From: Gp6-AA40 sp963772955
GTDB taxonomy: Bacteria > Acidobacteriota > Vicinamibacteria > Vicinamibacterales > UBA2999
Direction: 5' to 3'
Length of the DNA stretch: 64,000 nucleotides
NCBI GenBank assembly: GCA_963772955.1
Contig: CAVYZF010000009.1
Location: forward strand, 1,426,001-1,490,000
Below, piece after piece: positions 9,027-16,935 of this stretch. Numbering within the stretch: the stretch's first letter is position 1; each line of letters opens with the position of its first letter. A program made the position numbers and the translations under genes. The notes below the pieces were generated by a model. The model was not told the DNA's origin. It saw only the letters and a program-made list of their open reading frames with translations, and searched no databases.

Positions 9027-9794
9027 CTACTTCGGCGCCATTCGAATCGCGCCATCGAGGCGGATCACTTCGCCGTTCAGCATCTCGTTCTCGAAGATCT
9101 GCCTGACGAGGGCGGCGTATTCCTCAGGACGTCCGAGACGTGGAGGAAAGGGAACCTGTTGCGCGAGCGATTGGCGTGCGGCCTCTGGCAGCGCGGCCAG
9201 CAGTGGCGTGTCGAACGTGCCCGGAGCGATTGTCATCACCCGAACACCGATGCGGGCGAACTCGCGTGCGATCGGCAGCGTCAGTGCGACGACGCCGCCC
9301 TTTGAAGCTGAGTATGCCGCCTGACCGATCTGACCATCGAAGGCAGCCACCGATGCCGTGTTCACGATGACACCGCGCTCGCCACCCTCGGTCGGCGAGT
9401 TCGTGGCCATGGCGGCCGCGGCCAACCGGATGGCGTTGAACGTCCCGACGAGATTCACCTGGATCACGCGCGCAAAGTGGTCGAGCGGTTGAACGGCTTC
9501 CTTGCCGAGGACGCGTTCCGCTGCAGGAATGCCCGCGGCGTTGACCAGACCGTCGACCTGGCCGAACTCCTGTGTGGCGGTCTCGATCGCGGCCAGCACG
9601 TGATCCTCGCGCGTCACGTCGCCCTTCACGAAGCGAACGTTCGATCCGTGCTGGGCCGCCTTCGCGCTCCCTGCGTCATCTTTGAGATCGATGATGACGC
9701 TTCGTCCACCCGCGGCGACGATCATGTCGACCGTTGCGCCGCCAAGACCGGATGCGCCTCCGGTCACGAGGATGGTTCGTCCTTTCAGGAGCAC
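9027..9794 (-). CDS. SDR dehydrogenase, 3-hydroxyacyl-CoA dehydrogenase type 2-like
   Basis: Classical short-chain dehydrogenase of 255 residues. The cofactor motif TGGASGLG is at residues 11-18 and NAAG near 85. The catalytic Ser lies in NTASVAAFDG and the YxxxK motif in AAYSASKGG. The C-terminal FPPRLGRPEEYA and LNGEVIRLDGAIRM match the HSD17B10/FabG-like 3-hydroxyacyl-CoA dehydrogenases of fatty-acid and branched-chain degradation. It is divergent from the PQQ gene, with 57 bases between start codons. The exact substrate cannot be told from sequence. Confidence 0.85.
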   Translation of the reverse strand: MLLKGRTILVTGGASGLGGATVDMIVAAGGRSVIIDLKDDAGSAKAAQHGSNVRFVKGDVTREDHVLAAIETATQEFGQVDGLVNAAGIPAAERVLGKEAVQPLDHFARVIQVNLVGTFNAIRLAAAAMATNSPTEGGERGVIVNTASVAAFDGQIGQAAYSASKGGVVALTLPIAREFARIGVRVMTIAPGTFDTPLLAALPEAARQSLAQQVPFPPRLGRPEEYAALVRQIFENEMLNGEVIRLDGAIRMAPK

Positions 9795-9851
9795 GAACCG
9801 ATTCTATCAGGCGCTCGTATACTGTCCGTCACCAAGCGGAGGAGGCGTGCG

Positions 9852-11726
9852 ATGCGATCCAGGCGGATGATTTCGGCACTTGTCAGCACGGCGCTCGTCG
9901 TGCTCCTCGCGCAGACGGCCGGCACTCAACAGCGTGCGACGACTGACACTGACTGGCCGTCCTACCGCCACGACGAGGCAGGCACCGGCTATTCGCCGCT
10001 GCGGCAGATCGACACGGGCAACGTCGCCACGCTGACGCGAGTGTGGACCTATTCGCTCCAGGGCGACGCATCTGCGGCCCCGAATGCCGGGCGAGGTGGT
10101 GGACCTGGCGGCGCGAACTCACAAGCGACGCCCATCGTTGTGAACGGCGTCATGTATCTCCCGGCTGCGAATCGAGTGGTCGCGCTCGACCCTGATTCGG
10201 GCAGGAGCATCTGGGAGCACATCATCACGGGCGGAGCTCCCTCGCGTCGAGGCCTCGCCTACTGGCCCGGTGAAGGTGCGACGGCGGCGCGCGTGATTGT
10301 CACCGTCGGACGCCGACTGCTCGCGCTCGATGCCACGACGGGCTCACCATCGTCAGGTTTTGGCAACGGCGGCGAGGTCGATCTTGGTGTGCCCTACAAC
10401 TCGGTGCCGCTCGTGCATCGCAACGTCGTCGTCGTTGGCGCGAACACACCTCCGGGCACGGGCGGCGGCATCGGCAATCCGCGAGCCTACGATGCGCGCA
10501 CAGGAGCGAAGTTGTGGGAGTTCAGCTCCGTGGCCCAGCCAGGAACCAAGGGGAACGAGTCGTGGGAAGGCGAGAGCTGGAAAGGCCGATTGGGAGCGAA
10601 TGCCTGGCCGTTCTATTTCACGGTCGACGTCGCCCGCGGCCTGCTCTATCTGCCGCTGGCCTCGCCCATCCCGGGTAACTACGGTGGCGATCGAAAGGGC
10701 GCGAACCTGTTTGGAAACTCAGTCGTCGCCGTCGATCTGCAGACCGGCGCCTACAAGTGGCACTTCCAGACCATTCATCACGATCTCTGGGATGCCGACC
10801 CACCGGCTCCGCCGTCGCTCTTCGACATCGTGCGGGACGGACGCACGACTCCTGCGCTGGCGCTCACCACGAAGTCTGGATACCTGTACGTGCTGAATCG
10901 CGAGACCGGTCAACCGATCTTCGGTGTCGAGGAACGAGCCGTTCCCGCGAGCGACGTTCCAGGCGAATCGACGTTTCCCACTCAGCCTTTCCCGGTGAAG
11001 CCCTCGCCGATTGCGCGCGTGGCCTACGGGCCATCAGATCTTGTGACCGCCGACGACACGACACCAGAGCATGCGCGTGCGTGCGCCGAGCTCGTCGAGA
11101 AAGTCGGGGGCGTCGTCAACGCGGGGCCGTTCACCCCGTGGCGGTTTCGTGCCGACGGTCGCGAGTCACCGAGTACGGTCGTGTTTCCTGGTGGGCTTGG
11201 CGGAGCAAACTGGGGCGGCACCGCGTTCGATCCGCAGACCAGGTACGTGTTCGTGACGACGCAGGATGTGGGTGCGCTCGGCTCGATCGAGCGGACGAAG
11301 GAGGGCTCGCCCGTACCGTTCGAGAAGACCACGCCTGGACGCGCGACCTTCGATGTGCGCATCGGAGACTCGAACTGGCCATGCCAGAAGCCACCGTGGG
11401 GACGCATGACCGCCATCAACACGACGACCGGTGATGTCGCGTGGCAGATTCCCCTCGGCATCACAGAGCAACTGCCCGAAGCGAAACGGCGAACCGGGCG
11501 CCCGGCGCTGGCCGGGCCGATCGTCACGGCCGGCGGCGTGCTGTTCGTCGCCGCGACCGACGACGATCGGTTTCGCGCGCTGGACGCAAAGACGGGTCGC
11601 GAACTGTGGGTGACCAGGCTCGAACGGAGGGGAAACGCCGATCCGAGCACGTACCAGGGAAGAAATGGCAAGCAGTACGTGGCGATTGTCGCGACCGATA
11701 CGCTGGCCGTCTACGCGCTCCCGTAG
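9852..11726 (+). CDS. PQQ-dependent quinoprotein dehydrogenase, secreted
   Basis: Protein of 624 residues. The ATG at 9852 follows a strong Shine-Dalgarno (GGAGGAGG near 9839) and gives a signal peptide (MISALVSTALVVLLAQTAG), so the longer in-frame extension is rejected. The mature start WPSYRHDEAGTGYSPLRQID and repeated blade motifs such as ARTGAKLWEF, TGAYKWHFQ and AKTGRELW mark an eight-bladed quinoprotein propeller of the glucose/alcohol dehydrogenase type. It would oxidise a sugar or alcohol in the periplasm and pass electrons to quinone or a cytochrome. No PQQ synthesis genes are in the window. Its 3' end overlaps the convergent kinase by 16 bases. Confidence 0.88.
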   Translation: MRSRRMISALVSTALVVLLAQTAGTQQRATTDTDWPSYRHDEAGTGYSPLRQIDTGNVATLTRVWTYSLQGDASAAPNAGRGGGPGGANSQATPIVVNGVMYLPAANRVVALDPDSGRSIWEHIITGGAPSRRGLAYWPGEGATAARVIVTVGRRLLALDATTGSPSSGFGNGGEVDLGVPYNSVPLVHRNVVVVGANTPPGTGGGIGNPRAYDARTGAKLWEFSSVAQPGTKGNESWEGESWKGRLGANAWPFYFTVDVARGLLYLPLASPIPGNYGGDRKGANLFGNSVVAVDLQTGAYKWHFQTIHHDLWDADPPAPPSLFDIVRDGRTTPALALTTKSGYLYVLNRETGQPIFGVEERAVPASDVPGESTFPTQPFPVKPSPIARVAYGPSDLVTADDTTPEHARACAELVEKVGGVVNAGPFTPWRFRADGRESPSTVVFPGGLGGANWGGTAFDPQTRYVFVTTQDVGALGSIERTKEGSPVPFEKTTPGRATFDVRIGDSNWPCQKPPWGRMTAINTTTGDVAWQIPLGITEQLPEAKRRTGRPALAGPIVTAGGVLFVAATDDDRFRALDAKTGRELWVTRLERRGNADPSTYQGRNGKQYVAIVATDTLAVYALP

Positions 11727-13723
11727 TCGGAGCGAACTGTGGCTCTCACCGCTGATTCAGCAGACCTGACTGGAATTCGGCAGGTGAATGTCGCGCCTCG
11801 CTCTTGATTGTTCTCGGCCACGATCTGGCCACCGTGAGCCAGGATGATCGACCGGCTGATCGCGAGGCCGAGACCCAACCCCTGTTCTCGAAACGTCACG
11901 AACGGTTCGAACACGGCCGCTCGCTGATCGTCTGGAAGACCGACGCCGCGATCGGAGATGGCGATCTGAACGAAGCTATCATCTGCCGTTGTCGTGACGC
12001 TCAGACGACGTTCGTTCACGGCATTTGCGCTCATGGACTCGCATGCGTTGAGTACGAGGTTGAGGAGCACCTGCTGCAACTGCACACGATCGCCGTCGAC
12101 TCGCGGTAGCGACGGGGCGAGACTGGTCGTCACCGAGATGCGCCGCGAGAGAAAATCGCCGCGCGTGAGCTCGAGAACGTCGGTCGCGACGTCGTTCAGG
12201 TCGAGCGCCTCGAATGCGATCTGCCCCTTCTTGAGGAGCGTGCGAAGCCGTTCGATGACGGCGCCAGCGCGCTTGTCGTTGGCGATGATGTCTTCAATGG
12301 CCGCGCGTGTCTCGACCAGATCCACCGGGTCCTGTGACAGCAATCGCCTCGCAGCGTAGGCGTTGATGAGCACCGCCGACATGGGCTGGCTCAGCTCGTG
12401 AGCGATCGCGCCTGACAGCTCGCCCAGCGTCGCCACGCGACTGAGGTGCGCGAGCTCGCGGCGCTGAAGATGGGCATCCATTTCCGCGCGCTTGCGGTCG
12501 CTGATGTCTCTCACGATGCTGAGAAGCCTGTTGCCGTCACAGCGGACGACGCACGCTTCGTAGAAGGACTGCGCCTGATCGGACTCTATCGAGTACTCGA
12601 ACCTCTGCGGCTCGTCTGATGCCAGGACGCCGGCCATTGCTGCCGCGAGCGGGTTCGAGATGACTGGTGGCATGACCTCCCAGATCGTCTTGCCGAGGAA
12701 TCTCTCCGGTGGCAGCAGGAGCTCGGCCGGGTCCTTTGCGTGGTAATCCACGAACACACCGTTGGCGTCCAGGATGAACATCCAGTCCGGTATGGCGCGC
12801 AGAATGGCGCGAGTACGCTCTTCGCTCCGGCGCAGCGCCTCCAGCGCTCGCTGGTGCTCGATGGCGATGCCGGCAATGTTGGCGGCGGCTTCGACCAGGC
12901 GCACTTCATCGTCGAGTGGTGGCCGCGGTTCCTGGTAGTACATCGCAAACGAGCCGAGCACCCGCTTTTGCGCCGAGAAGATCGGCGTGGACCAGCAGGC
13001 GCGAAAGCCATACGTGACCGCCAGCTCGCGATAGTCCTCCCAGATGGAATCGACCAGCACGTCGGTCGAGATCACGGTGCGTCGGAAATACATCGCCGTC
13101 CCGCAGGAGCCCGCGCGCGGGCCGATCTCCGCTCCCTCGATTGCCTGGTTGTACCCGGCAGGCAGACTCGGCGCTGCTCCTCGCCGCAAGTGCGTACCGT
13201 CCTCATCGAGCAGGATAACGGAGCACCACATACCATGGCTGTGCCGTTCGACCAGTTGCACCAGGCGCGTGAGCACGACGTCGAGATCGGCGCCGCTCGC
13301 GATCATCTCGAGCACGTTCTGCTGGCCGGCGCGGAAATCAGCGGCTTGCCGCTTTTCGGTAATGTCGCGAGAGACGGCAAGCAGTTGCACGACCGTGCCG
13401 TCGTTGTCTGTGATTGGTGTGACGACCACGTCCCACCACTTGGCCGCACCGCCGAACGTACGGCAGAACCCTTCGAACGAGGCGCGTTCTCCGGCCTGTG
13501 CGCGTGCGACTGCAGCGCGTGCGGCCGCCTGGTGTTCACCCTCCCACAGGTCCGTCCACGTGCGCCCGATCAGATCCTCCGTACAACCCAACTCCAGCAG
13601 TTCGACGCCGGCAGGGTTCAGATACACGATGCGCCCGTCGAGATCGACGAGCTTCACGCAGTCAGTGCTCCCCTCGATCAGATGGCGGCCAAGTCGCTCG
13701 AAACGTGGGAGTTCAACAATCAT
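11711..13723 (-). CDS. PAS-GAF-PAS sensor histidine kinase, FixL-like transmitter
   Basis: Soluble hybrid-less histidine kinase of 670 residues. PAS lies at about 12-125 (TDCVKLVDLDGRIVYLNPAG), GAF at about 145-300, and a second PAS at about 305-425. The HisKA domain has the phospho-accepting His442 in AHELSQP, and the HATPase_c domain carries the VLNLVLNACES N box and the SDRGVGLP and GLGLGLAISR G boxes. The H-E-L-x-Q-P box is FixL/ThrS-like. The chosen ATG (13723) overlaps the end of the upstream response regulator, so the two are co-translated partners. No membrane segment was seen; the ligand is unknown. Confidence 0.9.
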   Translation of the reverse strand: MIVELPRFERLGRHLIEGSTDCVKLVDLDGRIVYLNPAGVELLELGCTEDLIGRTWTDLWEGEHQAAARAAVARAQAGERASFEGFCRTFGGAAKWWDVVVTPITDNDGTVVQLLAVSRDITEKRQAADFRAGQQNVLEMIASGADLDVVLTRLVQLVERHSHGMWCSVILLDEDGTHLRRGAAPSLPAGYNQAIEGAEIGPRAGSCGTAMYFRRTVISTDVLVDSIWEDYRELAVTYGFRACWSTPIFSAQKRVLGSFAMYYQEPRPPLDDEVRLVEAAANIAGIAIEHQRALEALRRSEERTRAILRAIPDWMFILDANGVFVDYHAKDPAELLLPPERFLGKTIWEVMPPVISNPLAAAMAGVLASDEPQRFEYSIESDQAQSFYEACVVRCDGNRLLSIVRDISDRKRAEMDAHLQRRELAHLSRVATLGELSGAIAHELSQPMSAVLINAYAARRLLSQDPVDLVETRAAIEDIIANDKRAGAVIERLRTLLKKGQIAFEALDLNDVATDVLELTRGDFLSRRISVTTSLAPSLPRVDGDRVQLQQVLLNLVLNACESMSANAVNERRLSVTTTADDSFVQIAISDRGVGLPDDQRAAVFEPFVTFREQGLGLGLAISRSIILAHGGQIVAENNQERGATFTCRIPVRSAESAVRATVRSDYGSA

Positions 13724-14099
13724 TTTTGAGTTGGACGAAGGGGCCGGCAGCGTTGCCGAGAGCGGCGACGAGGCTGTCTTCGTCGAATGGTTTACGCAGT
13801 GTCGGCACGTCTGCCGGAACGTCGTTTCCAAGGGAGTAATCGCCATCGCCAGTGATGAACACGAGGGGGAGGTGCCGTCCGGCAGCGCGCATCTGTTCGC
13901 GCAACTCCAGCCCGTTCAAACCGGGGAGCCGGATATCAAGGATGACGCAATCGACGTCGCGGCGGTCGCCGGCGAACTCTTCAGCGGACGCAAAGAGCCG
14001 AACGTGATGCCCCATCGCGCGAAGAAGCCGGTTCAAGGCGGCACGTACGTCGACGTCGTCATCGACGACGGCGAGGGTCATGGCGGTGGAGTCTACCAT
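13713..14099 (-). CDS. single-domain response regulator, FixJ-receiver-like
   Basis: Receiver-only protein of 128 residues, or 122 if the second ATG at 14081 is used. The acidic triad DDD is at the start, the phosphorylation site Asp55 lies in CVILDIRLPG, the switch Thr is in VFITGDGD and the Lys in TLRKPFDE. There is no output domain, so it probably relays phosphate or acts by protein contact rather than binding DNA. It lies upstream of, and overlaps by 11 bases, the histidine kinase. Confidence 0.88.
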   Translation of the reverse strand: MVDSTAMTLAVVDDDVDVRAALNRLLRAMGHHVRLFASAEEFAGDRRDVDCVILDIRLPGLNGLELREQMRAAGRHLPLVFITGDGDYSLGNDVPADVPTLRKPFDEDSLVAALGNAAGPFVQLKNDC

Positions 14100-14130
14100 C
14101 GACGCCGCGGCTCATGTTTGACTCGAGTCA

Positions 14131-14170
14131 ATCCCCGGTTCCAGGTTCCACGTTCGTGTTCGAGGTTCTT
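14131..14170. repeat. degenerate GGTTCCA-word tandem array
   Basis: The gap downstream of the broken toxin gene holds GGTTCCAGGTTCCACGTTC followed by GTGTTCGAGGTTC, that is, four or five degenerate copies of a GTTC-containing word 7-8 bases long. It codes for nothing I can see. Confidence 0.5.
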
Positions 14171-14515
14171 ATGACGCGGAACCAAGGACGAAGCGCGCGC
14201 GTTCGTTCCGGAGCATCTCGAAGGGTGTTATGCACTTGATACCGAGGTCGATGCAGGCATCGGGGATCTTGGCATCCTACGAATTGAGGCGGACGGCACT
14301 TCAGGCTTCAGGAAGAACGATTCGCCGAGCGCCTTGGCCCAGTCTGCCAGTTCATCGGCTCCGGCCAGCAATTCGTCGCCGACCTTCTCGATGCTGAAGA
14401 CCACGCCCGCTGAGTTCCTGGCGAGCAGCCATTCCCAGAATGCCGGGCAGAAGTCGAACCCATAGTGAAGGTTCTTCGCCTGGATGAAGACGTCTGAATC
14501 CAGGAGGTAGGCCAT
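14168..14515 (-). pseudogene. DUF4411 (PIN-like) toxin gene, internally deleted
   Basis: The N-terminal part (MAYLLDSDVFIQAKNLHYGF, FCPAFWEWLLAR, VFSIEKVGDELLAG) is a clear DUF4411 protein, a PIN-like family encoded next to HTH-ImmA/IrrE genes. After residue 75 the frame runs into unrelated sequence. The family's C-terminal end (DAKIPDACIDLGIKC, TPFEMLRNERARFVLG) continues in another frame down to a stop at 14168. The family is about 160 residues long, so the middle, roughly 40 residues with part of the PIN active site, is missing. This is a true deletion plus frameshift, not one miscalled base. The start overlaps the upstream gene as TGATG. Confidence 0.85.
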
Positions 14516-15653
14516 CAGGCCACGCCGAGGTTGTGTCCCAGCTCGCGGAACGTCGACACCTTCGAGAAGCCAAGGAGCCGGAAGGCGTCGGTGTAGAGAG
14601 TGCGTCCTTCGAGCGTGCTGACGACGAGCGCGCGGGCGAACCGCTTGCTGACTCGCGCGGCCTGCGTCAGGTAGAAGTTGCCGTCGCTGCCCTTGTCCAT
14701 CTCTCCGAGGCGGTCGAGTTCGTCACGGTATGCGGCCCAGAATTCGTCGCGGCTCAGGCCGCCGATGTCATGGACACGTCTCAGAATGACCAGTGTGCTG
14801 ACCTTGAAGTAGCGTGCCAGTCGCTGTACCAGTTCTTCGATCGCGACGTCGACTGCGAGCTGTTCGCGAAGAACCGCTACCGGCACGAGCAGTTCCGCCG
14901 CCACCTGGTTGCACCACCGTTCGACGTCGGTCGAGGGCGCACTCGCGGGGCCCACGTCCGACAGGGCAGATGCGCCAATCCAGATGTGCGCGAGCTCGTG
15001 CGCGAGCGTGAACATCTGTGCTGCCTTGGAGTCGGCACCGTTGACGAATACGAGTGGCGCCAGGTCGTCGGCCAGGGCAAAGCCGCGGAACTCGTCTGGA
15101 TTCAGCTTCCGGCGGTTGTTGTTGCCGACGACGCCGTTGACCATGACGAGGAGCCGGCCTCGTCGGCTTTCGCGATGAAGCGTCGTAAGGCTTCCGTCCA
15201 GGTCGGGGCGTGACGGCGCTCGTCGATGTCGAAGCGGAGATCGCGCGCGATGCGAGCGGCCGCGTCCTCGACGCTCGTCCTCGGTGTGAGTGAGCCGACG
15301 AACGGGAGGGCAGGTTCGTGCTCCGATCGCGCGAAGTCGCGGTACCACTCCTGGCGCTGCTGGCAGGTGTAGATCGTGTCGAGCAGGTCGGGGCTGGGCC
15401 GACGGACGCCGGCATCGCGAACGGTTCGGAAGTCGGGTATCGGGACGGTTTCGACCGGCGGTTCCGGGAGGAAGAGAAAGCCGATCGGCGCGTGCGTGGC
15501 CCTGGCGAAGTCTTCGAGCTGTTTGAGGGTGGGGCGTGTTTCGCCGTTTTCCCACTCGGTAAGCCTGGGAAAGCGACCGGTCAGCGTGGCGGCATCCAGG
15601 CCGGCACGCTCGCGCGCCCACTGAAGCAACTTCGGCTTGATGTCTACTCGCAT
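14515..15653 (-). pseudogene. HTH-ImmA/IrrE metallopeptidase, frameshifted
   Basis: Partner gene of the DUF4411 toxin. The N-terminal frame reads MRVDIKPKLLQWARERAG with an XRE helix-turn-helix (FPRLTEWENGETRPTLKQLE) to about residue 168 (FIAKADEAG). The sequence then continues one frame away as LLVMVNGVVGNNNRRKL with the ImmA zinc-protease motif HELAH (AQMFTLAHELAHIWIG) to 14515. The switch lies near 15150-15158 and corresponds to one base too few. Corrected length would be about 379 residues, normal for the family. Either the gene is dead or the base was lost in assembly. Confidence 0.85.
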
Positions 15654-15891
15654 GGCATCAATCCAGGCCAACTCTCAACCGCGTCGAGTATCCCGGGTCC
15701 TGTCGCCGGGTCTCCCCACCCGTCCTCGGCGCCAAAAGCGCCTGTCACGTGGGAGGCGCCTGCGCGGCGGGTGGGGATGCCCCTCCCGGCGCCACCCGCC
15801 CCAAGGACATCCTCGACGCGAATGATCCTGGGGACAAAGTGACCTCAATCAAGGGTTCAGTCAAGTGCAGCCGGTGATCGGATGCCACCTG
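15654..15891. other. gene-free GC-rich gap with hairpins
   Basis: No coding sequence is visible. The inverted repeat GGCGGGTGG (15766-15774) and CCACCCGCC (15792-15800) could form a hairpin, preceded by a smaller GCGCCT/AGGCGC stem. The gap separates two remnants of defence genes and may mark a deletion junction. Confidence 0.4.
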
Positions 15892-16356
15892 TCACCGGGC
15901 GACCTGAAGCTCGCGTGGCGCTGGAGCCAATGCCTCGCCGAGCAGTGCGTTGAGCAGGCGGCTGCGGGTGGCGTCAGAAGTAGAGAGACTGGCCTCCAGC
16001 CCGTCACACACCATCACTAGTTGACCGACCTTGGCCACGATGCGTTGCTGTTCTGCTACTGGTGGCAGTGGAAACCGCACGTCCTTAAGGTTCGATGAAC
16101 TGATACCCCAGTTTCCGACAGTCGTTGCGCAGAGAGATTCGATTTCGCTCCTGACGATGTCCGCGTCGCCGGCGATCTGTAAGAACGCCGGTAGGACCAA
16201 GCGGGCGGCAACGCGAACTCGAATGAGCTTGTCTGGATAGATCGGGCGAATACCCAGTTCGTCCTTGAAGATCGCGAGTCTTCCAACATAGGACTTGTTA
16301 CCGTTGAACCGACACGCCAACAAGTCCCCCGGTCTCAGCCCGTGGGATTCAGAACG
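15892..16356 (-). pseudogene. HsdS type I restriction specificity subunit, C-terminal remnant
   Basis: About 150 residues match the second target-recognition domain and conserved tail of HsdS: GDLLACRFNGNKSYVGR, then FPLPPVAEQQRIVAKVGQLV and a helical C-terminus (DGLEASLSTSDATRSRLLNALL). An in-frame TGA at 16357-16359 ends the similarity upstream, and no HsdM or HsdR lies nearby. A complete HsdS is about 400-450 residues. It is therefore the leftover 3' third of a type I restriction-modification gene, truncated against the VOC gene. Confidence 0.82.
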
Positions 16357-16372
16357 TCAGCCCAAGGGCTCA

Positions 16373-16801
16373 CTACTTCGCCGGCGGGACCTTCGCCTTT
16401 CCGTTCTCCAGTTCGACCAGCCCGACGCTGTTGCCGGTGGGGTCTTTGAAGACGGCGAGAATCACGCGGCCGGGCACTTCGAAGCGGGGATATCGGATCG
16501 TCCCGCCTCGCTCTTTCACCTTCGCGAGCGTGGCGTTGATGTCGTCGACGCCGACGTAGACGAGCGTCTCGGCCTCGCCTTTTCCGATGTTGGCCGGCAG
16601 CGGCGATGAGACAGCCGTCATCACGTCGCCATTCGGTGCGATCTTCCAGTCGAAGAGCCCCGAGTAGAACTGCTGCAGGTTTTCGCCTTCAGGGCCAAAG
16701 ATGCTGAAGAAGACGACGGGCGCTCCCGTGGCGCCGGCGGTCTGCGCGGATGCGATCGTTGGAACGAGCAGGGCACACGCGAGCACGATGTGTCGAATCA
16801 T
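16373..16801 (-). CDS. secreted VOC-fold (glyoxalase-like) protein
   Basis: Protein of 142 residues with a signal peptide (HIVLACALLVPTIASAQ) and one vicinal-oxygen-chelate domain: VVFFSIFGPEGENLQQFYSG, then VYVGVDDINATLAKVKERGG and VFKDPTGNSVGLVE. The ATG at 16801 is chosen because it starts the signal peptide; the open frame continues upstream without coding sense. VOC proteins include lyases, dioxygenases and resistance proteins; which one applies here cannot be told. Confidence 0.78.
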   Translation of the reverse strand: MIRHIVLACALLVPTIASAQTAGATGAPVVFFSIFGPEGENLQQFYSGLFDWKIAPNGDVMTAVSSPLPANIGKGEAETLVYVGVDDINATLAKVKERGGTIRYPRFEVPGRVILAVFKDPTGNSVGLVELENGKAKVPPAK

Positions 16802-16870
16802 GCGTGGAGTGTAGCCAGGGGGACAGGGGGCGTCTTGATGTTTCTTGCGATCGGAAGCGGCTCGTGCCGG

Positions 16871-16927
16871 CTGGCGCGCCTTGAGCTCTTCACCGACGAT
16901 GCGCTCGATGTCGCTCGCGCTCCGCTC
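16871..16927 (-). pseudogene. possible 3' scrap of a second HExxH-type gene
   Basis: Just downstream of the kinase stop the minus strand encodes A-S-D-I-E-R-I-V-G-E-E-L, which resembles the C-terminus A-K-D-V-E-H-I-V-S-E-E-F of the HExxH protein upstream of the kinase (7 of 12 identical). It has no start of its own. It may be all that remains of a tandem copy. The match is short, so this is tentative. Confidence 0.35.
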
Positions 16928-16935
16928 TCCAACCG

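Noticed and set aside
9477..9851. N-terminal extension of the PQQ dehydrogenase
   Set aside because: It is antisense to the SDR gene; the Shine-Dalgarno and signal peptide both support the start at 9852.
15654..15891. Integron attC-like site
   Set aside because: Hairpins are present but the arms lack the conserved attC core bases and no integrase or cassette array is nearby.
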